Source of the DNA: Bathymodiolus brooksi
Lineage: Eukaryota; Mollusca; Bivalvia; Mytilida; Modiolidae
Length of the DNA: 64,000 nucleotides
Direction: 5' to 3'
Assembly (NCBI GenBank): GCA_963680875.1
Contig: OY804579.1
Span: 33,031,804 to 33,095,803 of the forward strand
Both the position numbers and the translations under genes were made by a program. Under the pieces are notes generated by a model, which saw nothing but the letters and a program-made list of their open reading frames with translations, did not search any database and was not told the origin of the DNA. This document shows, piece by piece, positions 10,154 through 20,547 of this stretch. Within the stretch, counting starts at the first letter, position 1. Each line of letters begins with the position of its first letter.

Positions 10154-10955
10154 CTGAAATAAATATAAATAGTGAGCTTAAACATGTTAATCTTATTTAT
10201 GTTATTAACATATTTGTATGTATGTGTGTTTAAAATGTTTATTTTATTCCCTCTGTCGTTCATTTTTTCAATATAATTTACATGTTTTATTTATTGTTGT
10301 TTTATCCAACCTGTAGGCTTGATGACTACCAAAGCATTGCATTAGTTATCGAAATGCACTGACATATTGTGCATGTAACTCAACCCATTTTTACTATTTT
10401 CAACTGACATTTTTATGTATTTCTCATGTACAATTTCATCCATATTCTTGCATTGGATTTCTTTTCTTTTTAGCGTTTTTTTTTCAATTATTTTAAAATG
10501 TGTACTGCAGTGCATTTTATCCTTATATTTTAAAATATTATACTTACAATATTTTTTAATCTCCTTTTTCCATATTTCCCCATTTTTTTCATTAAATTGT
10601 GTTTGCTGTCACTTATTTTCAGCAGGGAATTTCTCTGTTTTCATGCACAATTTTAGCCATTTCCATATAATTTATATTAAATCATATTTATTCCCCACAA
10701 ATTCCCGCTAAAAATCTGAAAACTGTCTAAGGAATTACTTAATTTCAAAACGAAAATAATACAATTTCCGTGGCCTAATAGAGTTGTAAATATAGGTTAA
10801 GTTGCGCAGTGGAATGTAAACAAACACATCATATGCAAATTATCGACTACAGACTGTGTTTTTCTGGAAATATTTGACTTTGATTATTAAGTCAAAATGG
10901 TAATAGTAAGATGGCACCATTTTAGTACCAATAACCTATAGATATCTGTGCTTAC
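10154..10955 (-). other. Candidate 5'-UTR intron of the transposase gene
   Basis: On the minus strand, 10955 begins a strong donor (AACAG|GTAAGC) and 10154 ends a pyrimidine/T-rich acceptor (TTTATTTCAG). This removes 802 bp, just upstream of the transposase ORF. Joining the flanks does not fuse an upstream ATG in frame: the ATG at 10970 would open a short upstream frame ending at a TAA that overlaps the start of the main ORF. So this is either an untranslated exon or a chance pair of sites. The interior is AT-rich without a gene. Confidence 0.4.
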
Positions 10956-11110
10956 CTGTTTAAACCTCATTACTGTCTGATGAACATGGAAATATTTGGA
11001 AATTATTTTTCTGGACGCAGTACGAAGGTTAAATGACGTCATCGACATCTGAACTCACGTGACAGCGCATTCCAAAATGGTGACCGATTTCAGGTGTTGA
11101 CCGATTTTAA
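10956..11110 (-). promoter_or_regulatory. Possible promoter region of the transposase gene
   Basis: Upstream of the candidate donor lie several promoter-type motifs in close order: a palindromic CRE-like ATGACGTCAT at about 11032-11041, an E-box TCACGTGA at about 11055-11062, and CAAAATGG at about 11073-11080. Two TGACCGATT motifs follow at 11081 and 11098. Their clustering just before the putative first exon fits a promoter, but no start site can be fixed and TGACGTCA motifs also occur in the neighbouring foldback element. Confidence 0.3.
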
Positions 11111-11208
11111 CGGACGAGAGGATACTATTAACTTTCTAGTAAATCTAATTGTACAAGCGGGTGCTATTAAATTCTTAATTGCATATTGTTATGTATATAT
11201 AATAAATA

Positions 11209-12159
11209 TGTTTACTTTCCCTTTGATGTTTAAAATCAATATGTTTCATATCGCGTAAGCGCTGAGAAGATTCCAATTATCGCTAATCGCTAAGCGTTGT
11301 CAAGGACGCTTAAAATATCGCTGTTTTCTAATATGACGTTATAATGACGTCACATTACCAAATCCTTGATAAGCATACTATCATAACGATAAAATAATTA
11401 AAGATGGTTTTTTTAAAACTCGAGGACGTTTCTCAGTCATCTCTCATCTCAGGGCTTCACCCTTCGATGAGATGACTGAGTAACGTCCTCTCGTTTTAAA
11501 AAAAACATCGTTAATCACTTAATACTATTTGTTCATGAAAATATTTTTTGTTGTTGATAATATTGCATCATCAGTGCAAATAGGTCATCAAAAACAGGTC
11601 AATTTTTTATTTTGACCTTGAGTTTTGATATGGTCTATATATTTCTGCATATTGTTTATGTAAAAATGTAAGTTTAAGCAAACATATTTACACTATGGAA
11701 AATTCTAGAAATTTATAAAAAAAATACTATTTAAGAGACAGCAAATTTAGGAGCAACCTGTCTGATATTTAGGATTTATATAAGCAGCTGGAATGCATAA
11801 CATTGTATTTGGATATATTTACTTAGTGAAGTCACGTGACTTGAACATTGAACTATTAAGTGATTAACGATGTTTTCTTTAAAACGAGAGAACGTTTATC
11901 ATCGAAGGGCGAAGACCTGAGATGAGAGATGACTGAGAAACGTCCTCGAGTTTTAAAAAAACATCTTTAATTATTTTATCGCTATGATAGTATGTTTATC
12001 AAGGATTTGGTAATGTGACGTCATTATAACGTCATATTAGAAAACAGCGATATTTCTACGCGTCCTTGACAACGCTTAGCGATTAGCGATAATTTGAATC
12101 TTCTCAGCGCTTACGTGATATGAAACATATTGGTTTTAAACATCAAACATCCGTAAACA
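11209..12159. mobile_element. Foldback element with about 310-bp inverted arms
   Basis: The left arm 11209-11524 is the reverse complement of the right arm 11854-12159 with few mismatches. Shared blocks include TTTGATGTTTAAAA, CTTGATAA/TTATCAAG, TAATGTGACGTCATTATAAC and ACTCGAGGACGTTTCTCAGT. The unique centre is about 330 bp (11525-11853) and has no ORF. Each arm contains a second, smaller inverted repeat around the GATGAGATGACTGAG blocks (about 11418-11500 and 11880-11960), so either strand can form a hairpin within a hairpin. This resembles foldback-type elements or large-TIR MITEs. No transposase is encoded and flanking duplications were not identified. Confidence 0.8.
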
Positions 12160-12234
12160 AAATAGCGATAATAAAGGGCGGAGCTCTTTTAACTATAGGC
12201 TATGCGATTTTTGGTAATGTTAGTCATACTCCCC

Positions 12235-12385
12235 TATTGATAGCTAAATATTTTTCACCGGAAGTATAAAATTATAGAACAAAGTGGTATTTAAAAACAA
12301 AATAAAAATTATTTCAATAAGAAATTCTGTAACCATTTCAATTCTTCTCAATTGAAATAAACTTAAAAGAAAATTACAATATCAA
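12235..12385 (+). repeat. Dispersed repeat segment, second copy of 3395-3540
   Basis: Same ordered blocks as 3395-3540 (TTGATAGCTAAATATTT, TTCACCGGAAGTATA, TTATTTCAATAAG, TTGAAATAAACTT), diverged. No coding capacity. Confidence 0.5.
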
Positions 12386-12419
12386 AATCAGTGTACATGG
12401 ATGACGTCATTTTCTAGTG

Positions 12420-12513
12420 TGCAATACACATCATCCGGAACTCATCGCGCCTTTCCCCAAGTGAAAAAACAAGTTCACTTGAGGAAAGACGCGAGGAGTT
12501 CCGATGTATTGCA
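12420..12513. repeat. 94-bp imperfect palindrome
   Basis: TGCAATAC...CATC...GGAACTC-TCGCG, then CTTTCC and CAAGTGAA form the left arm, mirrored by TTCACTTGAGGAAAG, CGCGAGGAGTTCC and GTATTGCA on the right. The A-rich loop is about 10 bases (AAAAAACAAG). The stem is roughly 40 bp with a handful of mismatches and one small bulge. It is either a very short MITE or a transcribed hairpin. Nothing decides between them. Confidence 0.65.
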
Positions 12514-13386
12514 TTTCGTCTGCTTCAGAGAGGAAGCATGAAATTGCATGCACTTCTTGGTCATCCTGTCTCTGAAAACTTTGTGAGCTGGTGCCAATCG
12601 TTGAAGAACAGCTCTGCATCGTTTTTATGTATACAGGTACACCTATTTCATCTCCCGTGATTCAAAAATGTGTACATTTGAAGTGCTTTTTTTTGTGTGT
12701 ATGATGTCTGGACAACTGATTTCGGATTTTGTCAGGTAAGCCTTTTAACACATTTTCCATGGCAAGGTTAAAAACATTGCAATTACATCTGACCCTCACC
12801 CCCCTTTTCACTGCCACGCATACATTATTTGTTCTCTCTTTCACCATTTTTTTTCATGATCTGTGATTGGGGTATTTGGTTTATTCTCGTGTGACCCTCG
12901 ATTTATGGTTCATATTGATTCACCGTGATTTGTGAAATTCTTAAAAATGGCAAATATTAATTTCCGTGAATCATCATTTTGATTTTTTTTTATTAACTGA
13001 TATTTGTGGTTACATATCTTTCTGTTAGTAAAATATTCTAAAATATACTTAACGTAACAATATTAAACATGGATGCCATGCAAGTACCAACAATCACCGT
13101 GATAGACAACGTACAATGAATGATTTGACAGAACGGAAGTTCTTTCCCGATATACATTTGTGATAAATACAATAAATTAACAAAATGAAGGATAAAAAAC
13201 ATCATACGAGATGACACAGGTATATCGAATGAACAAGTAATCACACTTTCAAACTTTCCATTCGATTTTGATATGATTTTTTATAACTATTTAACAATCA
13301 TCAGGTCCTTGAAAACAAGTTCGCGTATGGATCTGAACAGGATTTAATCATGTAAATAAAAAAAGGTAAACATTATGAAAGTATTA
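12514..13386. other. Intergenic; one doubtful transmembrane-like open frame
   Basis: The minus frame at 13038-13244 could encode a hydrophobic stretch with a GKELPFCQ turn followed by a second hydrophobic run ending in NIVTLSI. That is superficially like helices 2-3 of a rhodopsin-type receptor, but the DRY motif is replaced by a stop. It may be a receptor relic or chance AT-rich hydrophobicity. Nothing else in this stretch is recognisable. Confidence 0.25.
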
Positions 13387-13678
13387 GGAAGGACATTTTC
13401 TCTTTGGTCTGGTTGCTGTTTCTCAGTTAAGCACGCAGCATTAAGGAGAAAGAGCAAAGACTGGTTGGCTCGGAATCAGGATAATGTGTCCGAGTGGGGT
13501 GAAATGTCTATCAACGGACTGTTGTTTCGGTGAGCTAGCAATATACAAATTCAACTATGCGTGTTGGTCTAGTACACAGCGGACTTTATCATCATTTCAT
13601 TGAAAATGAACATGTTCTCGTCATGACAAAGCTGAAAAATTGATGAGTTGGCGCTAAGCAACAATCACTCACTCACTC
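13387..13678 (+). mobile_element. SINE-like element with (ACTC)n tail, copy 1
   Basis: Shares its body and 3' end with 28721-29064: 'GTGAGCTAGCA', 'TGGTCTAGTACA/TGGTTTAGTACA', 'TTCTCGTC', and a terminal 'AACAACAATCACTC' type tail. The 5' tRNA-like head is not clear here, so the copy is 5'-truncated or diverged. This tail is familiar from bivalve SINEs (recalled). Confidence 0.6.
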
Positions 13679-14842
13679 CTTGATATGGAATCATGGCGTC
13701 ATAACAGTTTCACAACTGAAATAAGTAATTCATTTTTGATTCAATATCCTTAAAATTATATACATTAAAGTATCTTGCGGTGTAGACTACACAAAAGGGA
13801 CAAAAAGTGTACAAATTATTAAAAGAAAGATTTCCAATGAAATACAATTATCAGTACTATTCTCATGTTTAAAGCGAAAGTGGGCAGTCATGGATTTGTG
13901 TGTGAGGGGTTTCAATTTTACCTCTAATTGTTTGCACCAGAGTATTTTTTTGTTTTTCATATTATGGACATTGTTGACATTATTTAAATGTGCATCAATG
14001 ACCATTATGATGCCTAATCTTTAAAGAGTTATAGTTTCCTTCTAAATAGATAAACATATATTGTGGATGTTCAAAGAGAAATTTCATAAAAAAAATACAA
14101 TGTAGTCTTTCTCGTCAACACGTTAATATGCAATAGTTATTAAATCAAAATTTCTTACATTTTATATATGATTACGGGGTGGCATATTTAACTGAAAATT
14201 GTGGATGTACATGCAAAATCATCGGATACTTTAATCGTTGTTAAAATCGGGAACTGATGATAATTGTTCACTTAACAGAATACTTATTACCGAAGACATA
14301 TAAAATATTATGGTTTTTGTATTCTTTTGTAATATTGCAAACGCCGAAACGGAACAGTGGGGAAAGTAGAAAATAAACAAAATGACAAACACTGATTTTA
14401 CAAGAGAACAAGTGAGCATTACAATGTTTACTAAATTGATACTTCAATTAAAACCAGATCGAATTTCTTTTACCGTTCTCATGATACGATTCTCATCAGA
14501 CTGTCGATGGAAATAGAACGCCAACCGATTTTGAAACGATTTTTCGATTCGACTTTTGTGTTCACATCATAAGATTTTTGCCGAAAGCATATCGCAAGGA
14601 AATATCGGATGGAAAATAGTATCGTGTAATCGCACCATTACGGTTCCGCAGCTACTTTTTCAGCAACATGCCATATTAAAAAATCCTTGAACTTCATCCT
14701 CAAAAAACCGTGCATATAATTTCTACAGCTATTGTCAGAAAAAAACCTAGAAATTTAAATGAAGTTGGTAACTGATGAGTGACGCCGTAATGAATTATGG
14801 GATTGATTTTAACTTAATTGAAGGTTGGATTCTGATTACCCC
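13679..14842. other. Intergenic, no gene recognised
   Basis: AT-rich. The minus frame at 14231-14419 is hydrophobic and weakly resembles the one at 13038-13244 but shows no family motif. The stretch 14460-14660, with dense 'CGATT/GATTCG' text, is different in composition but carries no ORF. Confidence 0.4.
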
Positions 14843-15318
14843 TTAAGGTGTGAAACCTATAATTAATTTCTTTAAGGTTTTCTACTAAATTTGTGTTTTT
14901 TCGAGCCTACCTGGCCATTTTATCTTAAGTTTAACCTTTCGAAGACCGTACATTTTCTGAAACGTCCATGATTCCTCTACGTTTGTCAAAATATCAGGCC
15001 ATGTTTAAAGTCTTGCAGTGAAATGCCAGGCTATGGAAAATACCTACTCTAAAAATAGCTCTTTCATCCCCCAGAAATTCCCTATTTATAGGTCATGCAT
15101 CAAATCCTCCATATCCATATTAAAATACAACTAAATCTATCAAATTTGGGCTCAAAATAATCCTTATACATTTAACTTCAATTATCAATTTAATCATTCC
15201 ATTCCATTCAGTATTTGTCACAATACAACAAAGTGAAAGGAACTTTTTTCTTTAAAAGGGATTACTTTTGTATATGTTCTTAGCTCTGATTGGTTGAATT
15301 ACTGGTTTGACACCTAAA
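14843..15318. mobile_element. MITE with TIR TTWAGGTGTSAAACC, full-length copy
   Basis: The left end TTAAGGTGTGAAACC (14843-14857) is mirrored by GGTTTGACACCTAAA (15304-15318). Length is 476 bp with no ORF. The interior (CGAGCCTACCTGGCC, GTGAAATGCCAGGCTA, AAAGTGAAAGGAAC) recurs in the two joined partial copies at 16497-17205, which defines it as a family. Confidence 0.75.
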
Positions 15319-16496
15319 GAGCAACAAAACTTGCTTCTCTAACCCTTTATTGGCCTTATTTCTATTCCTTAGACAATATCAACCACAAAAAACCTCATAA
15401 GGTATGTGGCTGTCTAATATTTGCAAGTATAATTGTTCAAATGCAAAGGTACCCCCTTGAAGATTTTTAATGAAAACATCTCCATTTGCAGCTGTTGAGT
15501 TCAGACTGTGTAATATACCAAAACTTACCTATTCTCTTATATATTACAGTTATTAAGCTAATTTCTAACATAATAAGCAATTTTTACACATATATATGCC
15601 TCAGTTGTATATTTAATAGCTAAATACTATGAAATGTTTACATTTAGCCCCCCCCCCCCCTTTTTTTCGTCCCATAAAATGTTTCACATCATTCTTAATT
15701 TTGTTAATTCATGCTTTAACCCCATAAATTATGTAGTTTAAGGCATAAAATAAGTCTTTGTATATAGATCTACAGTTGAAATTCCTTCTAATTCCATCAA
15801 ATATGCAAAAAATATGATTTATTGATATTCAAGTTTTGGAATTTCTTATGGTACAAAACTATAATTTCCCCCAAAACTCAATAAATATATGCTTCCACAT
15901 CATTTTTCCCACTGTTTAAGTAAGCTGGATGTTCAAATGTACTGTTACAGCCAAATAATACTCTAAAACATGAAATCCAAATTGACAATTTGAAAAACTT
16001 ACAGAAAATGCTAAGCAGTCAAAATAATTTTTCTGGGATCACTTAAATTACCAGGTTTTTACTACATAATTTTCAATTAAAACTGCTTTCTATAGCCTTA
16101 TATTATTTTATAAGTACATTGTACATGTATTCTAACTGAAACTATCAAAATTTACCAGGAAAAATTTGTAGGATTGAAAAAAATCCAATCATGATATTGC
16201 CATATTCTATATTTGAAGTCAACAAACTGCTGCATGAGGAAATTTTTTAAATTCTTAATATCAATCATATTTTCAATATTATATGCCCTTCTACTGCAAA
16301 AACACATTTAATAACATATTCCCAATAATTATAAAGTCATAAATAAAAATAAAATGAGTTGCAAAAAATACATAACATGCATTTTGACCATGTAATCTGA
16401 CACCACAATGCCTTTTGTAACATTTTTGTATGAAAAATGTCACTCTGTATCTGTTGAACATGATAGCAACAAATGTTCAATTTGATGTTTTTTAAC
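15319..16496. other. Intergenic between two copies of one MITE family
   Basis: AT-rich, with a C12/T7 homopolymer at about 15649-15667. No ORF, splice-bounded segment or RNA gene was recognised. Because both flanks are the same MITE family, this segment could have been rearranged by recombination between them. Confidence 0.4.
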
Positions 16497-17205
16497 TTAA
16501 GGTGTGAAACCTATAATTAATTTCTTTAAGGTTTTCTACTAAATTTGTGTTTTTTCGAGCCTACTTGGCCATTTTATCTTAAGTTTAAACTTTCGAAGAC
16601 CATACATTTTCTGAAACGTCCATGATTCCTCTACGTTCTGTCAAAATATCAGGCCATGTATAAAGTCTTGCAGTGAAATGCCAGGCTATGGAAAATAACT
16701 TCAATTATCAATTTAATTATTCCATTCCATTCAGTATTTGTCACAATACAACAAAGTGAAAGGAACTTTTTTCTTTAAAAGGGACTACTTTTGTATTTTT
16801 TCGAGCTTACCTGGCCATTTTATTTTAAATTTAACCTTTCCAAGACCATATATTTTTTGAAATGTACATGATTCCTCTACGTTCTGTCAAATTTTCAGGG
16901 CATGTTTAAAATCTTGCAGTGAAATGCCAGGCTACGGAAAACACCTACTATAAAAATAGCTCGGTCATCCCCCCGAAATTCAGTATTAATAGGTCATGCA
17001 TCAAATCCTCCATAGAGGTATTGAAATACAACTAAATCCAATAAATTTGGGATCAAAATAATCCCTAAATATTTAACTTCAATTATCAATTTTAATTATT
17101 CGATTCCATTCAGTAGTTTTCACAATACTACAAAGTGAAAGGAACTTTTTTTCTTTAAAAGGGACTATTTTCTCTGATTGGTGAATTAGTGGTTTGACAC
17201 CTTTA
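16497..17205. mobile_element. Head-to-tail dimer of partial MITE copies
   Basis: The left part (16497 to about 16795) starts with the same TIR as 14843 but has lost about 140 bp internally and its right TIR. The right part (about 16796-17205) lacks the left TIR and ends in GGTTTGACACCTTTA. They meet at 'TTTTGTATTTTTTCGAG', which combines sequence from the right side (ACTTTTGTAT) and the left side (TGTGTTTTTTCGAG) of the full copy, consistent with joining at a short TTTGT-type microhomology. Confidence 0.7.
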
Positions 17206-17437
17206 GTATCTTCAAACTATTAACTAATAGACAGTCTAATTGACGGTCAAGCAACGCTATTAACTCATACTATTAGCTTATTCATAATTCTTATTTCTTT
17301 ATTTCTTCTTATCTTATGTGCTGGTTGAATGATGATTACCCTTAAGCTGGTCAATAATAACTATTGTGTTAATATCAAGACGATATCGTAAGGCAAATCA
17401 CATATTTCAATAATATATATTAGAGGCATTGCCCACT

Positions 17438-17731
17438 ACTCCTAAATATTGTTGGGGCCGTCGTGGTCGTGATCGTATGGTAGTTGGATTTATACTACCT
17501 ATGCAATCAGTGCCTATCACCACTAACGTTGTGGGTTCGAACCCCTTTCATGACGAGGTGTACTCGATACAACATTATGTGATAAAGTTTGTCAGTGACT
17601 TGCCACAGGTCGGTGGTTTTCTCCGGGAACTCCGGTTTCCTCCACCAATAAAACTGACCGCCACGATATAACTGAAATATTGTTGAAAGTGGCGTTAAAC
17701 ACCATAAACCCAAATCCCACTCCTAAATATT
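17438..17731 (+). mobile_element. tRNA-derived SINE, copy 1, with 13-bp TSD at a splice site
   Basis: The element spans about 17454-17718 and is bracketed by ACTCCTAAATATT (17438-17450 and 17719-17731). The head has a Pol III box-B-like GGGTTCGAACCCC and a less clear box A. The body contains GATACAACATTATGTGATAA and CCTCCACCAATAAAACTGA. The tail reads ATTGTTGAAAGTGGCGTTAA then ACACC, the typical 3' end of molluscan SINEs (recalled). The right duplication lies within the first 15 bases of the intron following the polycystin exon, leaving only two bases between it and the exon end. Confidence 0.85.
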
Positions 17732-17734
17732 TAC

Positions 17735-18341
17735 CTTTAGTGGATCAATAACAAACATGGACTGAACGAAGGACAAGACAAAGCAAAGTAACCACTCCTC
17801 TGACTTTGTTTTTCCCCATTCCATACTGTACAATACCAGAAAGAATCCAGACACAAGAACTGCAATGCATACCAAACTCCAGGCGACAAGTTTACATCCA
17901 AATGGTAACGGTTGGTATTCCTTGTTTATGGTAGCTTGTTTGTCTGTGATCTTTCGATTTCTTCTTCTCGAATTTCTAAACAAATATGTGATTATCAATG
18001 TCGGAGGTGCAGCTATCAATGCGGATATCAATGATATATATAAACCAGTTGTCGATAAATGAATTGGTCCAATCGACATTTTGCGACCTCTATCCTGTCC
18101 ATAAAACATGGCGTTTGAGATCATGGTTAAAAACAATAGCGTCAAGCAACAAGCCAATCGCTGCACTCTTGTAAAGTCACATTCTTCTGGCCGCATGGCA
18201 ACTGATAACCAAAGATGACCGTCTGTCACATTTTCCCTGGAATTTTCATTGAACAAAAATGCTGCTTTACTAACTTCTGATTTACTTGAAACTGGAAAAG
18301 CGCATTCAATTTGCCCGTCATCGTGATCCAGTGACAACCAT
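17735..18341 (-). CDS. Polycystin-1-like protein, exon with PLAT end and first membrane segments (partial gene)
   Basis: Minus-strand exon with acceptor GTAATAG|A at 18341 and donor AAAG|GTAAAT at 17735. 607 bp, frame open throughout, entering with one base (phase 2) and leaving in phase 0. The product starts at the end of a PLAT/LH2 domain (WLSLDHDDGQIE), then HLWLSV-x-RP and DFTRVQRLACCLTLLFLTM, a hallmark of polycystin-1/PKD1L/PKDREJ proteins. About four hydrophobic helices follow: CLTLLFLTMISNAMFYG, LYISLISALIAAPPTLIITY, VAWSLVCIAVLVSGFFLVLY and WLLCFVLSFVQSMFVIDPLK. Such proteins are large membrane proteins with extracellular REJ/GAIN regions that partner TRPP channels. There is no ATG because it is an internal exon. 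Exons encoding the rest were not found below 17.7 kb. A SINE abuts the donor. Which polycystin-1 paralogue it belongs to cannot be decided. Confidence 0.9.
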
Positions 18342-18503
18342 CTATTACATATGAAAGTAAACCTTTAAATGAAAAAAAAATACTTCAAACATTGCTCTAT
18401 TTTAGTTCGTCTTGTTTTAATTATTTTTTAATTTGAATTGATACAGTATGGTTATGTTAAATATTCCAAATATTCGATAGTAATTATTGGTATTGTCGAT
18501 CTG

Positions 18504-18796
18504 ATAATAATTATATTGGGGTCGTCGTGGTCGTGATCGCATAGTAGTTGAATTTACAACTACATGTGCAATCAGTGCCTATCACCACGAAAGTTGTGAG
18601 TTCGAACCCCGTTCATGGCGAGGTGTACTCGATACAACATTATGTGATAAAGTTTGTCAGTGACTTGCGACACGTCGGTGGTTTATTCCGGGTAATCCGG
18701 CTTCCTCCACCAATAAAACTGAGCGCCATGATATAACTGAAATATTGTTGAAAGTGGTGTGAAACACCATAAACCAAATCCCATAATAATTATATT
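18504..18796 (+). mobile_element. tRNA-derived SINE, copy 2, with 14-bp TSD
   Basis: The same family as 17454 and 21527, bracketed by perfect ATAATAATTATATT (18504-18517 and 18783-18796). It shows the box-B-like GAGTTCGAACCCC, the shared body and the AATATTGTTGAAAGTGGTGT tail. It lies in the intron between the second and third visible polycystin exons, antisense to the gene. Confidence 0.85.
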
Positions 18797-19445
18797 TTTG
18801 TCTGATTTTTTTTATAGCTATATACTAATATCTAACATCATCATGGAGTCATGTCAGGTAACCTTTCATTCAACTTTGACTGTCCAATCATATGAAAAGC
18901 AGTTCAATAGTAATGTCTTATTGCACAACAACTCTCGTCATGTGCTCGGCTTTTAAATATTTCGAAAATGTCGTCGATTGGTCGGTTGAAAATATGCCCC
19001 CTGTCTTCGCTGATATGGATGTCTCTCGATGTTAGCCTATTGCTAATGCAGAAAATCCAACAACTTCTAATTCTAATTGGACTCGACATTTAATAAAAGT
19101 AAATAATAACTTCCATACAAATATCTTAAAGATTCTATATATTTATTGCAATATTTGAAATCCATATCACTAACGAAATAATATGATATAGCATTTCATA
19201 TCGAATTACACTACTGCAATTAATGAAATAACCGTTTAAAATGCTAATATTTCTTTTCAGAGAAAATATGAATCCTTGACGAAAATAAACGTGTACTTGG
19301 ATGTCACCAATTGACAAAGTTGGCCAAGTTGAAATTATGATGCATTAACTCAGACGTGCATATGAACAGCTAACACGTGCACAATAAATGCCAACTGAAC
19401 AAATATAAGATGCACATTGGTCACGATACCTAAGATTGAAATGTT
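18797..19445. other. Intronic, no coding exon recognised
   Basis: Lies between polycystin exons. The stretch about 18940-19060 weakly resembles 23150-23250 in the same orientation (shared blocks around TTTTAAATAT and ATATG-CC/TCTGTCTTCG). No splice-bounded polycystin-like segment is visible. Confidence 0.4.
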
Positions 19446-19544
19446 CTAGATGAGGTCATTTATTGTGTCTCTAGATGAGGTAATTTCTTGTGTCTCTAGA
19501 TGAGGTAATTTCTTGTGTCTCTAGATGAGGTAATTTCTTGTGTC
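19446..19544 (+). repeat. 25-bp tandem repeat, four copies
   Basis: The unit CTAGATGAGGTAATTTCTTG plus TGTCT is repeated four times. The last three units are identical and the first has two changes. It is a recent short expansion inside the intron. Confidence 0.85.
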
Positions 19545-19599
19545 AGACAAGCCACTGAAACAAAATTACCATACCTTCATATTCTTTTTGTAAATCAGT

Positions 19600-19740
19600 T
19601 GACATACTGTCGGCGTTAACAATGGGGATCATTCACCAAATTTCTTCCGACAGACGTCGCTGCTGTTCCATAAGTGGTTAGCGGAACGTTTTAATCTCGA
19701 TGACTCTTGAATTGTTAACGTTAGGTACAAGGACACGTCA
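19600..19740 (+). repeat. Segment matching 23010-23150 in inverted orientation
   Basis: Plus-strand text ATCATTCACC, then CTGTTCCATAAGTGGTTA, matches the minus strand of 23010-23150 over about 130 bp at moderate identity. Both can be read as LLFHKWL in one frame, but neighbouring codons break quickly. It is a duplicated, inverted segment of unknown nature. Confidence 0.45.
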
Positions 19741-19884
19741 ATATATAATGCCCTTATAACATGAATAGGAAAATTCTGTAAGTTCGCTCACAAACAAAAC
19801 TGTTCTCACCAATTTTTCTTATTTTATAAATTACAACATTATTGTACAAGTTAGATAAACTACTATTGAAAAAAAAAGAAGTTC

Positions 19885-19920
19885 CCCGTATTGCGGGATA
19901 TTCAATACCGTGAATACGGG
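19885..19920. repeat. Short hairpin
   Basis: CCCGTATT at 19885-19892 pairs with AATACGGG at 19913-19920, with GGATAT/ATACC partly pairing inside. No T-run or other terminator context is expected for a eukaryotic locus, so its function is unknown. Confidence 0.4.
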
Positions 19921-20267
19921 CCGCTTATTTTTTTGTATTTTTTTTTTATAGTACTGTATCTTATACTTACAACCATTGCGCTGGAACAGTTGACTACAGA
20001 ACGACAGGGCTATTAGATTTAGGTTATTAATTAAATTCCTAACGGTGTATACGTGTAATACATTTCATTTCTTTGCATTATCATTAGGGGAAAAGGGTGT
20101 ATTTCACTCTTATGAAAAGATTTCGATGCTACATTTTTGTAACTGAAAAAAATGCACTCTGAAACAGAATTTTTGCTCTGGGAAACAATTGTCCCTTTAT
20201 GACCAATACTAAAAATCTGGGTAAAAGGATAAAAAATCAAAACCATACATGTACAATACACAGGAAC

Positions 20268-20310
20268 ACAACAAATTCATTTATACTAAAGGTATAAATG
20301 AATTTGTTGT
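20268..20310. repeat. Perfect 19-bp stem hairpin with 5-base loop
   Basis: ACAACAAATTCATTTATAC (20268-20286) is followed by TAAAG and its exact reverse complement (20292-20310). Perfect arms this close together are characteristic of a very recent inverted duplication or a templated (replication-slippage) event. Confidence 0.8.
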
Positions 20311-20547
20311 AATATACAATTTTCAACAAACACAGAAAAAGAACAAGAAATAATAAATAAAAAAAACTTGTAACAATGAACAAATAGAATTTCTGTGTGT
20401 ATAGACACCATTTCAAGTAACATAGTTGGTACTTTATATCATTTAAAGGGGAGCTTATTCAAAATAAATCTAAAAACGGCTAATGATAAAAAAAATTTTA
20501 ATAGCAATAACAGGGATAGAATTTAATGGTAATTGATGTCTAGACTG

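Noticed and set aside
12662..12847. 61-codon minus frame as a small gene
   Set aside because: No recognisable domain, no splice or promoter context, and the length is expected by chance in this composition.
13038..13244. G-protein-coupled receptor fragment
   Set aside because: Hydrophobic runs around a CQ turn look suggestive, but the DRY motif is replaced by a stop, no other receptor exon is nearby, and AT-rich DNA easily yields such hydrophobic frames. Kept only as a note.
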